Shown piece by piece: positions 10,654-23,217 of a stretch of 64,000 nucleotides of DNA. Each line of letters opens with the position of its first letter. The first letter of the stretch is position 1. Made by a program: the position numbers and the translations under genes. The DNA is from Alligator mississippiensis (lineage: Eukaryota; Chordata; Crocodylia; Alligatoridae), in assembly GCF_030867095.1 (NCBI RefSeq), contig NC_081831.1:19134001-19198000 (forward strand), in the 5' to 3' direction. Below the pieces are notes generated by a model. That model saw only the letters and a program-made list of their open reading frames with translations, was not told the origin of the DNA and ran no database searches.

Positions 10654-12235
10654 GTCAGTGTGACATATTTAACACGAGTGAAGCTTGCCTCTCTGTGCTA
10701 GCTAAAGATCCGGTTAATAACTTTCTGAAAGTTTTTAAAGCTAAACATGTATTATGCCAAAAGAAAACTTTTTTATAAAGAAAAAAATAAAGATATTAAA
10801 GAAAAGCAAGAAATAAAAATGAGGGAGGGGAAGCAAAGTATTTTGCATAATATAGATACACACACATATATACAAAAAAAACCACCCTTCTATACATTTT
10901 TAATTACAAAAGATTTCACTGGACAACAGGGTCTAGCAGGAGCTTTAGAGGGGAAAAACAGTTCACAGACTCTTCTGAATGCATCTCCAGTAGCAGGATT
11001 GTTAAGACATTCAAGGCTGTTAATGTGTACTGTCAGGCCATTGTAACCAAACCTTTAATCCTAGGCCTGTCAGACTTGAAGGAAAACTAAGGGGCTGACA
11101 GTACTGCAGCAAATGGATTTTCTTTCTCTGCTCCCCTCAGTCTCCCCCTGTCCCCTTTGAAAATTAGAATAAAGTTGAGAATCTGTTCTTGAAAAGCCTT
11201 GCAAAACATAAAAGTAAAACCCACCTTAGATAAGCAACCTACCTTAACCAAATCCTAAATGGGAGTTGGAAGCACTTGGGACATTTCAGATCGGGACAGG
11301 GAGGGTTGATAACTGAATATCACAGGCTTTGGCCACAACATTTTCACAAGCTTTTTCAGGACACTTTTTGCATTGGAGGAGACACTGAGTTACACAGACA
11401 GCTGAAAATAAAGTTTTGCAGCCTTGTGTTTTGTTTGGTGCTGCTCTTTGGTCTGCCCTGGCTGATTAAGAAGGTCCATGACTATCTTTCACATATTCAT
11501 TTGAAGCCTGAAGCGTGGCCTAATGTTTGAAGTGGGTAACTTGAGAGAGAAGACTTTTTGGTTCCAGCCCTGGCTGTGCCACAGTGGCTCTGGCCTGTTG
11601 TAGTACCCTGAGAAACTCTCTTTGCTTCAGCTTGCACTCTAGGAAAATGAGGGTGACAATACTTGCCTCTCTCTGTAGTATGGTAGTGCTTCTTGCAATA
11701 ATGCTTTGAGATCCTCAGATGAAAAGCATCAGACATCATAAGTGCAAAGTATCACATTAAGGCATTCCAGAAGGACAGAGCTCCTTAATCTCATGATTAA
11801 ATGTCTGACAAGATTAAAGCCCTTTTGAACTATATTCTCCAATTACATACTTCTCTCTCTAAACCAGTCTCCTATGATATGATCTCTGACTGTGGAATGG
11901 AGGTGGGGGGAGGTACAGAACTATGTAGTGTTATTCTGAAGAAGCGGAAGCCTAGCAACCTGGTTTTGGTCAGAAAAGATTGTGGACAGAGAGTAGCTTC
12001 CAGTTGCTCCTTTAACTTCTTTTGCTCAGGTGGTAATCTCTGTTCCCTGTCACATGCGTGAGATTGTAGAGTTAACTGATCATATTTTGATATGCAGCAA
12101 TATATGCCTTTCATTTGTTGCTGAAAGAAGCTGTTCATTTGCCCTGTATTTTTGAGGATATCAGTGGAATAGAGATTTCTTGCTGTAAAAAGGCCAGCCG
12201 AGGTAGAGGGCTCCATTCACATTGCATTGCTCTTT
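10654..12235. other. No recognisable feature
   Basis: AT-rich sequence. Open frames of up to 114 codons show no domain signature. Purine-rich tract near 10.78-10.84 kb. Confidence 0.3.
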
Positions 12236-12490
12236 GGGCATATCTACACGTGACGCTGTGGTGACATAGCAATGTGCTTCGGCGATGTAACATCCACAGG
12301 CATCTACACATGACCAGCAGCTACTTTGCTGTAGTGATGTGCTCCCCAGTATAGCGCACCACTATGGTGAAGTAGTTGCTGTATGGCGCAGTACGTACTG
12401 GTACTGCACCGCGATTTAGTACTTCCAAAAGGAAGTACTAAATCACCGCACAGTAACAACGTCACCATAGCGACATGTGTAGACACACTC
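12236..12490. mobile_element. Miniature DNA transposon, 255 bp, TSD TTT
   Basis: The termini GGGCATATCTACACGTG and, inverted, GAGTGTGTCTACACATG align over 17 nt. TTT flanks each side (12233-12235 and 12491-12493). Matches to GGTGAC continue inward on both sides. A 14-bp perfect hairpin lies near the right end. It is the same subfamily as 5268-5528. Confidence 0.75.
12413..12444. repeat. 14-bp perfect hairpin with AAAA loop
   Basis: GATTTAGTACTTCC (12413-12426) pairs with 12431-12444 around AAAA. It corresponds to the hairpin in the sister element at 5311-5350. Confidence 0.85.
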
Positions 12491-12527
12491 TTTGTGTAGT
12501 CAACTACATCAGCTCTAAGTGGGAGTT

Positions 12528-12708
12528 ATATTCATCAGGTTACCTAGAGAGGTTGTGGATTCTCCAACCTTAGAGGTTTTTAAGGCCCAGCTAGACAAAG
12601 CCTTGGCTGGGATGATCTTGTTGGGGTTGGTCCTGCTTTGAGCAGGGAGTTGGACTAGATGTGACCTCCTGAGGTCCCTTCCCACCCTCATTTTCTAGGA
12701 TTTTATAA
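12528..12708 (+). mobile_element. CR1 3'-end fragment
   Basis: The sequence encodes the last residues of CR1 ORF2 and its 3' UTR: GATGATCTTGTTGGGG, GGACTAGATGTGACCTCCTGAGGTCCC, then a CTAGGATTTTAT end. It is a heavily 5'-truncated copy and non-coding. Confidence 0.85.
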
Positions 12709-13530
12709 ATCAGAATCACTTTCCACCCAGTTTGCACTGGTGAAGATTACTAGACAAAGTGCAGGAAAATGAAAAATTACATCTGTGAGTTGTAATAGCA
12801 TGTTTATATTAGTACATTATTCAGTCACCCGATGATGTTTTGTGTGCTACATTATCCTTGGCAAGGCATAGGTCATTGTAAACAAAGCAGACACAGCTGG
12901 AACTTGAGTGGCTTGGAAGTTTGCTTATATTTTTGTAGCTTGTAGATGTTTCCTATAATAATTCCTGTTTAGATGACTGTGACTGCAATATCTAGGTCAC
13001 TTTTTCGTGGGGCATCAACTAAAATGTGTACTCTGAAAACTGAGGCCGCTTGCCAGCAAACTAACTGCCAGGTTCTATACAGTTAATGAATTTTCCCTCT
13101 GTACTGACACCTCCTAAAGAGACTCTTCATTTCTACTCAGGCATATGACATGGGCACTTTTGGAGATCAGGTACACCCAAGGACCCTACACATAGAGTAT
13201 TTCTCTTCCATCCTTCCTTTAAAGTATCAGCATAGCTAATACGAGTGGATGTGCAAATGCAGTTGTAAATTAATTGTTCACATTGTAGGCAACTATCATT
13301 GGTTTTAAAAAATATTGTGATACATAAAAGAAGAAAATAAAAACAAATAGGAACTTCAAAGACCTCTGCAGTAACAGAATCATTCCTGTAATAGGGAAAG
13401 CAGTATTTTCTTATTGAAATCCATGTTTCCCTAAAACTAAAACAAAATAAAACAACAACAAAAACATCAGCACACCCCAAAGGTTTGTTGTATTGAACTA
13501 GATTTGAGCTCTACCTGCATTCAAAACATC
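12709..13530. other. No recognisable feature
   Basis: AT-rich sequence. A 115-codon minus-strand frame (13133-13480) is phenylalanine/cysteine-rich and looks like AT-rich chance coding. Confidence 0.3.
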
Positions 13531-13533
13531 CCA

Positions 13534-13850
13534 GGGCACCTATACACATGCTCCGGGGTGGGGGAAAGGTGTTTTAATTAGAGCGGCTCTTAGGAGCCTT
13601 TCTAATTAAACACCTACAGTGTCTCATGTATTTGGCATCTCGCATTTCAAAATGGTGGTGGGGATGCTGTAAGTAAAGCTCGTTCGAGGAGCTTTAGTTA
13701 AAGTGCCCACATCACCATTTTGAAGCGCAGGGACACTAAATACATGAAACGCGGCAGCACACTAGAGCGTTCTGATTAGAGGGCTTGATTAATCAAGTCT
13801 GCTCTGACACATTTTAATCAGAACACGTTGAAGCACGTGTAAAAGTATGT
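13534..13850. mobile_element. Miniature DNA transposon, 317 bp, TSD CCA
   Basis: The left end is GGGCACCTATACACATGC. The right end, inverted, gives ACATACTTTTACACGTGC. CCA occurs at both flanks (13531-13533 and 13851-13853). The interior palindrome built on TTCAAAATGGTGGTGGGGA and its inverted partner matches the copy at 9508. Confidence 0.7.
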
Positions 13851-13853
13851 CCA

Positions 13854-16512
13854 GTGTTTAATGTGGTGACACCAAGGGTAGAATCCCATTTCTCTTTGTG
13901 CGTCCAAACGGCAGCTTTCCAGCTCTGCACAAATTGCGATGCATCGCCCCTGCACTCTGGACACATCAGGAGAGGAAGGGCCAAAACAGCCTGGTAGACA
14001 AGTAGAAAACTGCTATTAGGTGTACAAAGGGGAGCAGAATTATGGCCCAGGTGTAAACAGAGCAGCAAGCCCTGCATTACAGAACTCCAGAGCCAAGTTT
14101 TCCCAGCCGGTGTGAAGCTGGTCCCATTGCCAGGGATGGAAGATTTTCCAAGCCTGGGTGACTGGAACTTAGGAGAATGGGACATTTTTGAGCTTTTGTT
14201 TTGAAACAAATTTCTAAATGTAATGAGAAATAAATAAGGGACTTTAGGGTGTAGGGGAACAGGGTTGGGAAAATGGGAATTTGAATTTATGGTATTTCTC
14301 AAGAGGCAAAACCAAAAAGTTAACTTGAAATGAAACAAAATGGACATTTGTTCACCACTTTTTCATAAAATATTTGAAATTGTTCATGGGGAAAAATGTT
14401 CCGTTTTTGAGCAGCTATAGCACAAGTGCCATGCTGTGGGAAAACCATCACAGAGGTAGGGCTAAATATGAGTAGCAGCTTTGGAATAACATTCACATGC
14501 AACAAAGATAACTTCCATAAAGTCAACAAGCAGTAGAAGAAGAGAAAATGGGAGGAAGAATGTGTTATTGTTCAATATGAGTACATATACTGGCTATAAA
14601 TCATTACCAACTTTGGACTGCTGGTGCCTACTTGAAATGTGCTTGTGGCCTTAGTCCAGATCCTAGTAGATGGCTGCCCACAGTGCCCCTCTGCTGTCTC
14701 CACGGGACGGATGGGGAGATCCCCACATGTGAGAATGAATGAATACTGATCTGACATCAGTATCAGAAAGACAGATGATCCTCTGGCAGAACACTAACCT
14801 CCCTACACATGCCATCACTGACCTCAGGGTGGTTGTTCACAGACAACAAAACTTTAAAAATGAACTTGAACGGGAATTTGCAGGACACGAAATTATCCAC
14901 ATTGTGCTAAGTATGGTCTAAACCAAGACTATGGAGTCCTAACCCACTACCTGGATTAGCTTTTATAAGCCCTGTGCCCCTCAGTGGGTTAACCCTTTTG
15001 TTTTACTCTCCCCTGCCCACCTTGCTTCTTTCAGCAGTACCCCTTTTCCCTCCCCACTTCCCTACCTTTTGTATTCTAACCACTGCTTTCTATTTAGCAG
15101 CTCTTCTTCCTGCTCTCCCTTCATGGCGTCTGATGAAGCAAACCTCTCCTTATTAAAGATTATGCTATACATCTCTGATGTAGTTAGGCTATCAAGGTTC
15201 AAATCTACCCTGCCTTCCACATCATGCAAACCACTGTGTCAACCTGCTCCTTGCTCAGCACCATCAACAGAAAAGCCAGAATGATATAATCAGTAGAGGC
15301 AAAATCCCTCCAGTCAGGTCAAGGTGGGCCACTTTCTTGGAACAAGAATTTCAGGGGCACTTGTTGGTATTATTGTCTGTTTTACCACAGTCCTCAGGAC
15401 ATGGATTGAGTGCTCTACATAGCTTTGTTTTACAAAGAAAGAGCACACATCTGGTCCCTGCCCCAAACAGTCTACAATGCATGCACAGCTGTCATCTCCC
15501 ATGCGGTACCTGCTCTGTGCATAAGAAGAGAGTTTTATTGCACAGGCCTGTCAATCCTCAGCTTTTCACTGGCACTAAATTCATTTAAGAAAGGGGACAT
15601 AGCACAGAGAATATTATCAAGTGGAAATGAGCAAAAGCGAAACCAGCTAAGTCAATTTGAGAACTCGGTTCACGTTTCAGGGGTTAGAAATACTCCCAGA
15701 ATCAGGTTAAGCGAAGCCCTGCTGAGCCGGTTATTGATTTCTTAATGAGCCTAAAAAGAAAAGAGCTGAAGAAAAAAAAAGAACAAATTCCAGACAGAAA
15801 TGGTCATGCAGTTTCCTTGTGTAAGCAAAGGAAAAGCCGGGAAACCTTTGGGAGGCTGTTGGTTGCGTGAGCAGGGAGAACCAAACAGAAACATGTTTGT
15901 TTGAATAGCAGTGCAAGCAGTTAGATATGGCAAACAATTTTTTGGGTGTCGGGCTGGGGGGAGGATTTTTTTCAAAGCAACACTCACAGAAGCTGCTCCT
16001 TTCTCCAGATCTGAAATGCTGCCACAAGGAACTTGGAGAACGCAATATGCCTCCCGCCTGCCACATGTTATTTTACCATTCAATTATTTGTATTGCAATA
16101 ACACCTAGAGGCTCTGACTGAGATCAAAGCCCCATTGTACCTGGCAGTGCATGTATACACAGTGAGAGAGAGCGCGTGCCCTACAGTTTCTGACTAAAAG
16201 CCGTTTGTTTTTTTAAATGAAGCTATGAGAGTTTGGTGCTCAGTTCTCAGGGGATGTGGGTTGAATTTGGGTGCCTAAATTCCTTAGGCTCCTTTGAAAA
16301 TCCCAGTCCACATAGATAAAGTGGGGTCAGAAAGCATTAGAGTTTATAAACTATAAGATGAAGCATATAAAGAGGAGCAAGAATATAGAGAGTAACAAGA
16401 AAGTATTTTACTAATTTTATGCTAATCTCCAGGTTTGATAGACATAGGTATATGATGAATGAGAAGAACTAAACAAGTTTTACTGGGGAGCAGTAGATAA
16501 CCTCTGCAGACC
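13854..16512. other. No recognisable gene
   Basis: About 2.7 kb of unassigned sequence. The longest frame (13814-14347, minus, 177 codons) overlaps the end of the miniature element and has no recognisable domain. No RNA gene is seen. Confidence 0.3.
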
Positions 16513-16520
16513 CCTTAGTC

Positions 16521-16737
16521 CAGAGGTAGGCAACCCCTGGCACGCATGGCAGAGCATGGCACACGCAGGCATTTTGCTTGGCATGCATGCCTCAGGGAAG
16601 GGTCCGGGGCTGTGCTGGCACAACAAGGATTGGCCCCCTCATGGCTCCCCTGCCATCTGCCCCTGGCACACCAACATGTTACAAGTTGAGGTGGCAGGTG
16701 TTTTTGGCACTCTGCCCAAAAACATTGCAGACCCCTG
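16521..16737. mobile_element. hAT-like non-autonomous element, 217 bp, perfect 8-bp TSD
   Basis: It starts CAGAGGTAGGCAACC and ends CATTGCAGACCCCTG. CCTTAGTC is duplicated exactly at 16513-16520 and 16738-16745. The right half is the reverse complement of the left half of the 8658-9071 element. An 8-bp duplication plus a CAGNGGT terminus is diagnostic of hAT. Confidence 0.92.
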
Positions 16738-17034
16738 CCTTAGTCTGTCTCTGACTAACTAGCAGCTTACCTGAGGGACTCTCTCTTAATTACTACCGTC
16801 CTCAGCCTCCTTAGTTAGGGAACATCTTTAAGATACAATTTCTATCACTATAAAGTTGACACTAGGAGCACGTGGTTGAGTAAGGAGTTGAACACAGCTC
16901 TCCCAAAGCAGTGACATAACTACAAGGTTGGCTTTCTGATATGAAGCACAGTTTGGAAATGGGCACTGTGGTTATCAGCTCTTTATTTATTTTCTAATCA
17001 GAAATTATACATCCTCTCTGCCTTCATTCCTGTC

Positions 17035-17274
17035 CAGGTCAGCTATACACTAGAAAATATTTACTGGTATAGCCTTACCAGCAAATAATCTTAGCTTATG
17101 CCAGGAAAAAAGCTTTTGCTGGTATCATTTATAGTGATCCCCTGAGCAAAGAGACTTTTATTCCAGTATAACTGTCTTGATAGAGCCTTTGCTGACATAG
17201 AAATATTGCAGATAAATCACACCCCTACTCACGGTTATTGTACTAGAAAAAGTTCCTTGTGTAGACCTGACCTG
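17035..17274. mobile_element. Miniature inverted-repeat element, 240 bp
   Basis: Termini CAGGTCAGCTATACAC and, inverted, CAGGTCAGGTCTACAC align over 16 nt with two mismatches. The interior is AT-rich and non-coding. I could not find a target-site duplication, so the superfamily is unknown. Confidence 0.6.
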
Positions 17275-17546
17275 AGTTCCATGAAATGTTTTGGAAGAAC
17301 GTGTAAGAAGTTTAGCAGTATTATTTCTATTATGATATAGTAGGGTCATAGTGCTAGTCTAGCTAACATGGTCCAAGGAATAGGGGGAAGGAAGATTTGG
17401 TTGGTAATACTCCCCTATATAGTTGGGAGAAATGTTACACAAGCTTTCAAGCACAAAAAGTCCTTCCTTAAGTCTGGGAGAGGCAGTGAGCTGTGGTAGT
17501 CTGAAGGCAGGCAAAAGGCAGAGCAGACTAACTTGCTCAGAAAGGC
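17275..17546. other. Unassigned, resembles old repeat flank
   Basis: Contains CAAGCTTTCAAGCAC near 17439-17453 and, beyond the hAT insertion, an AAAGCTTATGTTTGAGAATGAGTAAAG segment near 17999. These are words seen in the fold-back retroposon type. The hAT at 17555 probably inserted into such a repeat. Confidence 0.3.
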
Positions 17547-17554
17547 ATAAGCAT

Positions 17555-17948
17555 TGGGGCTGTGCAAAGCTTTGGGTGCTGATTTGATTCGGAGGGGATT
17601 TGGCTTGATTTGGTGGCCAAATTTGGAGCTGGGGTAGGCAGGGGTCAGGGGGCTTGTGGCAGAGCCCTGCACATAGTGTGGGGCAGTGGGGATCGCCCTC
17701 CCTGGCCTGGCAGAAGGAGCTGAGTCGGGACTTTTATTTTTTTCTTTTTAAGAGCCAGGACCTGAGGCCGGGCGGGGCTGGGGCCTGGGTGATTCGAAGA
17801 TTCAGAGATTTGGTAGCAGCCAAATCTCCAAATCAGATTTGGCCGATTCGATTCAGGACAGTGATTCAAATCACCAAATCCAATCACTGTCCCCCCAGTT
17901 GGCTGAATCCGAATCCAAATTGAATACTAGTCGTTTTGCACAGGCCTA
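17555..17948. mobile_element. hAT-like non-autonomous element, 394 bp
   Basis: Termini are TGGGGCTGTGCAAAGC and, inverted, TAGGCCTGTGCAAAAC. Flanks ATAAGCAT (17547-17554) and ATAAGCAC (17949-17956) form an 8-bp duplication with one mismatch. Its interior has repeated GATTTGGC and GATTCG words, arranged in inverted order toward the right end. Confidence 0.85.
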
Positions 17949-17956
17949 ATAAGCAC

Positions 17957-18781
17957 TCATAGGAAACAGCCTACTTTGTGAGATGCTGTCACCTACAAAA
18001 GCTTATGTTTGAGAATGAGTAAAGTCCAGGATTATATTCCTGGAAGGAAGCAGATACAGCTTGAGCCAGATGCCATGTAAAGCATTTATTTTTGTTTAAC
18101 TCCATTATGTAAATCAAAATAGTAATTTAAAGAAGTGGAAGAGGCCAGTAAACCTGTGGAGCAAAGAGAAACTATTGGAAGTAGCTACAGACCAAGTAAA
18201 GGCAACCAAATTATATAAATCAAATTATTCAATAGAATAAGACCACTGAAAATGCAAAAGAATTGTTGTTACCTGTGGAGTACAGAGAAATTAGCAGAGG
18301 GAGAAAGTAAATTGTAATGAGCCGTGAAAAACATTGTCTGCATGGTTTTTAGCATCTCATATAAACTTCTGTTCCCAGGCCTATCTTCTGAAGGCATTGT
18401 GTACAATATACTCCCTCAAGTACAAGGATTGTAAGGTCAGAGATGGAGTGGTGGTTTTGTGAAAAGTGTTCTCCCAGTGGTAACTGGATTTCTTGCCTGT
18501 TTTCTGTAACAGTGTAGTAGTTGGATAGTTACAACGATGAAAGCTTGTGCTCTCTATATATTTTATTTAATTAGTCTATAAGGTGCATATCTCCCATACC
18601 TTCTGTTTAGTTGTCACCTATATAGCTTCCACATGGGCATTTAGTGTATTGGTTGGGCAATATCTCATTGTATGATAAACATGTAGGATCCAGGGATTCT
18701 TATGGTTTCATTGTAGAGTGTTTTAATTGTGGTGTTGATGGAGATGTATTGGCTGGTTTTGCAGTTGTTGTTTAGACAGGG
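17957..18781. other. No recognisable gene
   Basis: AT-rich sequence. A phrase near 18539-18590 (GAAAGCTTGTGCTC...TTAGTCTATAAGGTGC) resembles an old interspersed repeat tail. Confidence 0.3.
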
Positions 18782-19870
18782 TCATAGAGTCATAGAAAAT
18801 TAGGTTTGGAAGGGACCCCAGGGGGTCATCTAGTCCAACCCTGTTTTCAAAGCAGGGCCATCCCCAACTAGATCAACCCAGTCAAAGCTTTGTCTGCCTG
18901 GGTCTTAAAAACCTCTGAAAATAGAGATTCCACCACCTCTCTGGGTAACCTGTTCCAATGTTTTACTACACTTATAGTGAGAAAATTCTTCCTAATATCT
19001 AACTTAAACTGCCCTTGCTGCAACTTGAGCCCACTGCTCCTTGTTCTGTCATCTGCCACCAGTGAGAACAGTCTAGCTCCATCCTCTTTTGAACCTCCCT
19101 TCAGCTAGTTGAAGGCTGCTATTAAATCCCCCCTCAGTCTTCTCTAGACTAAATAAGCCCACTTCCCTCAGTCTTTCCTGAGAAGTCATGTCCCCCAGCC
19201 CCCTCACCATTTTTATTGCCATCCACTGAACTCTCTCTAATTTGTCTGCATCCTTTCTCCAGTGGGGGACCCAAAACTGAACACAGTACTCCAGATGTGG
19301 CCTCACCAGTGCTGAATGGAGAGACCTACTGGCAACACAACTACCAATGCAGCCCATGATGTTGTTAACCTTCTTGGCAACAAGGGCACACTGTTGGCTC
19401 ATATTCAGCTTACTGTCCACTGTAACCTCCAGGTCCTTTTCTGCAGAGCTGCTGCCCAGCCAGTCAGTCCTCAGCCTATACTGGTACATGGGATTTTTCC
19501 ATCTTAAGTGCAGGACTTTGCACTTGTCCTTATTGAACCTTATGAGATTCCTTTTGGCCCAATCCTCCAATTTGTCTAGGTCACTCTGAATCCTAGCCTT
19601 ACCCTCCAGCATATCTATTACTCTCCCCAGCTTGGTGTCATCTGCAGACTTGCTGAGGGTGCACTCTATTGCATCTTCCAGATCATTGATGAAGACATTG
19701 AACAAAACCAACCCCAGGATTGACCCCTGGGGCACTCTACTTGATACTGGCTGCCAACTAGACATCAAGCCATTGATTATTACCCTCTGAGCCAAATGCA
19801 TCAGCCAGTTTTCTATCCACCTTACAGTCCGTTCATTCAGCCTGTACTTCCTCAGCTTGTCATATAACAC
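18782..19870 (-). mobile_element. CR1 LINE, 5'-truncated, with 3' UTR
   Basis: Reading on the minus strand, 19870-19073 encodes an RT C-terminal half: LRKYRLNERTVRWIENWL, VPQGSILGLVLFNVFINDL, SADDTKLG (the FADD catalytic motif has S for F), then the LERVQ...GLFSLEKTEGG tail. The 3' UTR and terminal TTTTCTATGACTCTATGA end lie at 18782-18850. The 265-codon frame is the longest CR1 frame outside the LTR element, but the endonuclease and RT N-terminus are absent. A frame change near 19070 separates it from the DIRKNF segment (18868-19059). Confidence 0.93.
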
Positions 19871-20320
19871 TTGATGTTGATCTCTGGGGAATCATATATT
19901 ATATTAATAGCTAGAACCCACAACAGAAATGAGGGCTTTGTACAAACACCTAGGAACTGTCCCTGTACCAAAGACTTTATGATTTACCATGAAATAAAAG
20001 TGGCCGGAGCCTTACAACCCATAAGCTACTCCATGAAGATTGTCTGTGTGCATATTCTTACCCTGGGTAAGTGGAAATTAATCCACAGCAGCTTAATCCT
20101 GAGTGAAGAAAGGGCAGATACTGTGACTGAGATTCTACTTGCTGTGTTAAGAGCACACATACAGGCAATTACCATGAAGCAACCGATTCATATTCAAGCA
20201 ACTATAATCATATTCAACTATAAATTTTTCATATGTGCATAGGTCATGTATGCTCACATTTGGGCTTAGGGTATGTATTCTTATGCCCATTATATAGTTG
20301 GGCTGGTATAGGCATAGACA
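19871..20320. other. No recognisable feature
   Basis: A 123-codon + frame (19871-20242) has no domain and starts exactly at the CR1 edge. I take it as chance. Confidence 0.3.
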
Positions 20321-20328
20321 GATTACAG

Positions 20329-20514
20329 CAGGGGCGGGCAATTATTTTGGGCAGAGGGCCTCTTACTGAGGTATGGCAAGCCATTGAAGGCCACATGACA
20401 GGCAGCCCAGGGCAGACAAATATTAATTTTCTAAATTTTTAGGGGCCCCGCGGGCTGGATAGAATGGCCTGGCAGGCCGCATCTGGTCCCTGGGCCGCAT
20501 TTTGCCCACCCCTC
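20329..20514. mobile_element. hAT-like non-autonomous element, 186 bp, perfect 8-bp TSD
   Basis: It starts CAGGGGCGGGCAATTATTTTGGGC and ends GCCGCATTTTGCCCACCCCTC (final G lost). GATTACAG is duplicated exactly at 20321-20328 and 20515-20522. The interior contains GGCCGCATCTGGTCCCTGGGCCGC, typical of short GC-rich hAT miniatures. Confidence 0.9.
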
Positions 20515-20522
20515 GATTACAG

Positions 20523-20838
20523 CTTTGTTTATACTAGAAAGTTGGGCTACATTATATCCCTGTAGTTAAAATGTTACAGTGCCTCCCTCCCACCCTTCCT
20601 AAAGTGGTTGCAGTTACAGGAATCTAAAGACGCTAGTATACATACAGTCAAACCAGAAAAACTGCACTCTTTCTAGTACAGCTTATCTTGCTCTGGAAGG
20701 GGACTGAAATAAGGTGGGAAGTAACATCCTTAATGGTATGGCTATGTCCACACTGGGAGTAGATTGCCAGTGTAGTCCACAGTTTCTGTTCTATCAGTAA
20801 TGTGCACGTAGGTTTAAGTCAGTGGTACCACAAGGAAA
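20523..20838. other. Unassigned
   Basis: No gene. GGCTATGTCCACACTGGGAG near 20749 resembles a miniature-element terminus, but I found no partner. Confidence 0.25.
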
Positions 20839-20841
20839 AAT

Positions 20842-21094
20842 GGCTGCTTATACATCTGCTTGGGGGTTGTAGGGAGGAGGGGGGTTAATTAAAGTGGTTC
20901 CCAGAGAGCTGCTGTAACTAAAGCCATCACAAGTATTAATGGCTGTCAGATGCTTTATATACACCTCCTTCAATGAGCTTTAGATAAAGTACTCCCATGG
21001 CCATTTATAAATATGCGGGGGCTTATACATGTGATAGTAAGGCCAAACTGGAGCGCTCTAATTAGAACATGAGCCAGCAGGTGTAAAGACAGGC
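20842..21094. mobile_element. Miniature DNA transposon, 253 bp, TSD AAT
   Basis: The left end is GGCTGCTTATACATCTGC and the right end, inverted, is GCCTGTCTTTACACCTGC. AAT flanks both sides (20839-20841 and 21095-21097). Interior words (TTAATTAAAGTGGTTC, CTAATTAGAACATG) match the 9508/13534 subfamily. Confidence 0.6.
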
Positions 21095-21097
21095 AAT

Positions 21098-23203
21098 GAG
21101 AGAAACCTACCTGGCTGTCATCTTACTACTAGAGTACATGGATTTCCCACAGAACAGACTACATTCAAGCTGCACTGTGCTGCATCTGAGAGACCCAGGA
21201 TTCAGGAGGAGGCAGGCAAACACCATTAAATTCCCAGACAAAGTCATTGAACTGGCAATAAAGTTTTAAATTCAAATCAATAACTTAATGGAGAAAAAAA
21301 TGTGGATGGGTTATTGTGCACATGAATCACCATTATGCCATTCCTTGGCATACCTGGAAACCAGGGGGGTGCGCAGGGGCTTGTCTGGCATGAGACAGTG
21401 GGGAGTCTGGCTTTGTTCAGTTTTCTGAAAAAGAGGAAGGCAAGTGTCTCTGGAGCTACAAGTCAGCAACAGCTCTGCTGCAGTCAATAGCTCCCCTGAA
21501 GGCAGCGAGGCTGAGCTGTTATTTTGGTTAAGAGTCTGGTCCGAAAGGCACAAATCCCTACAGTTTGTACAAAATAATGACATGTCGGTTCTTTCATGGT
21601 TACACATAGGAGGCAGAGACTCCCAGGGAGAAATCCTCGCTAGGCATAAATCATTATATAGCCACTGAATTCAATGACACTGTGATCAAGCAAGCATGTG
21701 GCCTCCCGTCTAAGGTTTGGTCTGAAAACCCTTCAAGGGGCAAAAGACTTAGAATTCAATAATTTGCTGTATGTATTTGAATCCAAGATGAGTCCCACCC
21801 CACCCCACCCCCTTCAACTCGGGAAAATAAGCTTCTTGTCTTGGATTTCTGTACAAAGGACCGGGGGGCAGGGGGCAGTCTGGGTTCGGGCCAGAGTTGG
21901 AGCCACAGCAGCTGCCCCCTAACCTCTACCCGCACACCTGCCCCCTGCAGCCTGTGCCCCCTCACCTGCATCCTGCCTCTGCATCCCTTGTATCTCTGCC
22001 CCTGCCCCCGTTTCTCCCCCTTCACTTACCATCTGTCCTGGCCTCAGCCCCATTCCAGTCCAGGGCACATGGTAGCTCCAGCCCCAGCCCAAGCACACAG
22101 CAGCTACGGTGGTGACAGCAGCTCTGATGTCTCAGGGCCAGAGATCCTGCCGCAGCAAATGCTGGTGAGTAATTTGGCTGTGCTACTCTGCACATTGGGG
22201 GCCAGAGCTATGATGGTAATGAGCAGGGGGGGACAGAGGCTGCAGGGGGGGTCAGAGGATGCAGGGGCACAGATGACATGGGTGCAGGCATTGCTTGAGG
22301 GGCAGGCAGCATGGGGGAGGTGGCAGAGGGTGCAGGCGGGAAGGAGCAAGTGGAGGAGCAAAAGAAGGTGGGCAGACCTACTGCCCCTCCCTACTGCCTG
22401 CTCCTCTGCTGCTACTTTCCCCACTGTCACAGAGGGAGGAAAAGTTAAGACAAGTATTTCAGGAGTTAGGTGGTGTATGTGGAAAAATATAACACATTTA
22501 TACGTTTTCTGTGATTCTCTATACATGGAACATTTATACATTTGTCATATTTTTCCATGTGCAGCATCTAACTGACCCCTAATTATTGGGAGGTCATCTT
22601 AAATGTGAAGTTGTCTTGGCTTTGGGTGTATACAGTAGCCTTGAGGATGAAGAGCTGAGCCATTCACAGCCTCTATTAGACACCAATATTTAGCACAATC
22701 TGTCCTTTGCTCTAGCTGTTAATCACTTTGTAACATTGGGTAACCTCCTTGCCAAACTCCTTGGACACCTCTTTTGCCAAAACTTTCCCTTCTCTCAACC
22801 CCTGTCATTACTTCACATTTTGTAGCCTGCATTTCTTATTCCCATCCATGATTTGGTAAGAATCAGCAGAGTTCAGGTTTCTTCTGAGTATAGCAAACAG
22901 AAATCCTGTTCTGTCAGATGCTCTGTAAAAAATCAGAGGCAGGCATGATCCTGCCTGAAAAAGCTTATAGTATTATTCATTATTTGTCTCACCCATGTGT
23001 TTGCTTGACACTCTGGAAGCTGACAAAACACAAGGGTCTCCACTTTGATAACCATTCACCTGTGTTGCCAGCTCTTATTTTTTGGTCCCAGCTCCAGGAG
23101 TCATATGGTTACAGGACATTCTTAGTTGTCACATGAAGGAAATACAGGTTTTAGAACTGGTTGATTTTTTTTAATGAAAACTATTTTCTCATTGAAAAAT
23201 GCA
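21098..23203. other. Unassigned, with GC-rich 21.8-22.45 kb stretch
   Basis: 21841-22575 is a 244-codon + frame that is Pro/Ser/Cys-rich with low-complexity composition. Overlapping frames exist on both strands, so I do not call it a gene. TTTGAATCCAAGATGAGTCCC near 21777 and CTTGTCTTGGATTT near 21835 look like paired ends of an interspersed repeat. Inverted GTGGAAAAATATAAC / CATATTTTTCCATG pieces lie at about 22480-22560. Confidence 0.3.
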
Positions 23204-23217
23204 TTTGCATCAAAATG

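Noticed and set aside
13814-14347. A 177-codon minus-strand frame
   Set aside because: It overlaps the end of a miniature transposon and has no domain; the residue mix follows base composition.
21841-22575. A 244-codon + strand open frame with a possible acceptor at 22058 and donor GTGAGT at 22165
   Set aside because: The composition is low-complexity Pro/Ser/Ala in a GC-rich stretch, with long open frames on the other strand too. No domain is seen, and repeat-like ends are nearby.
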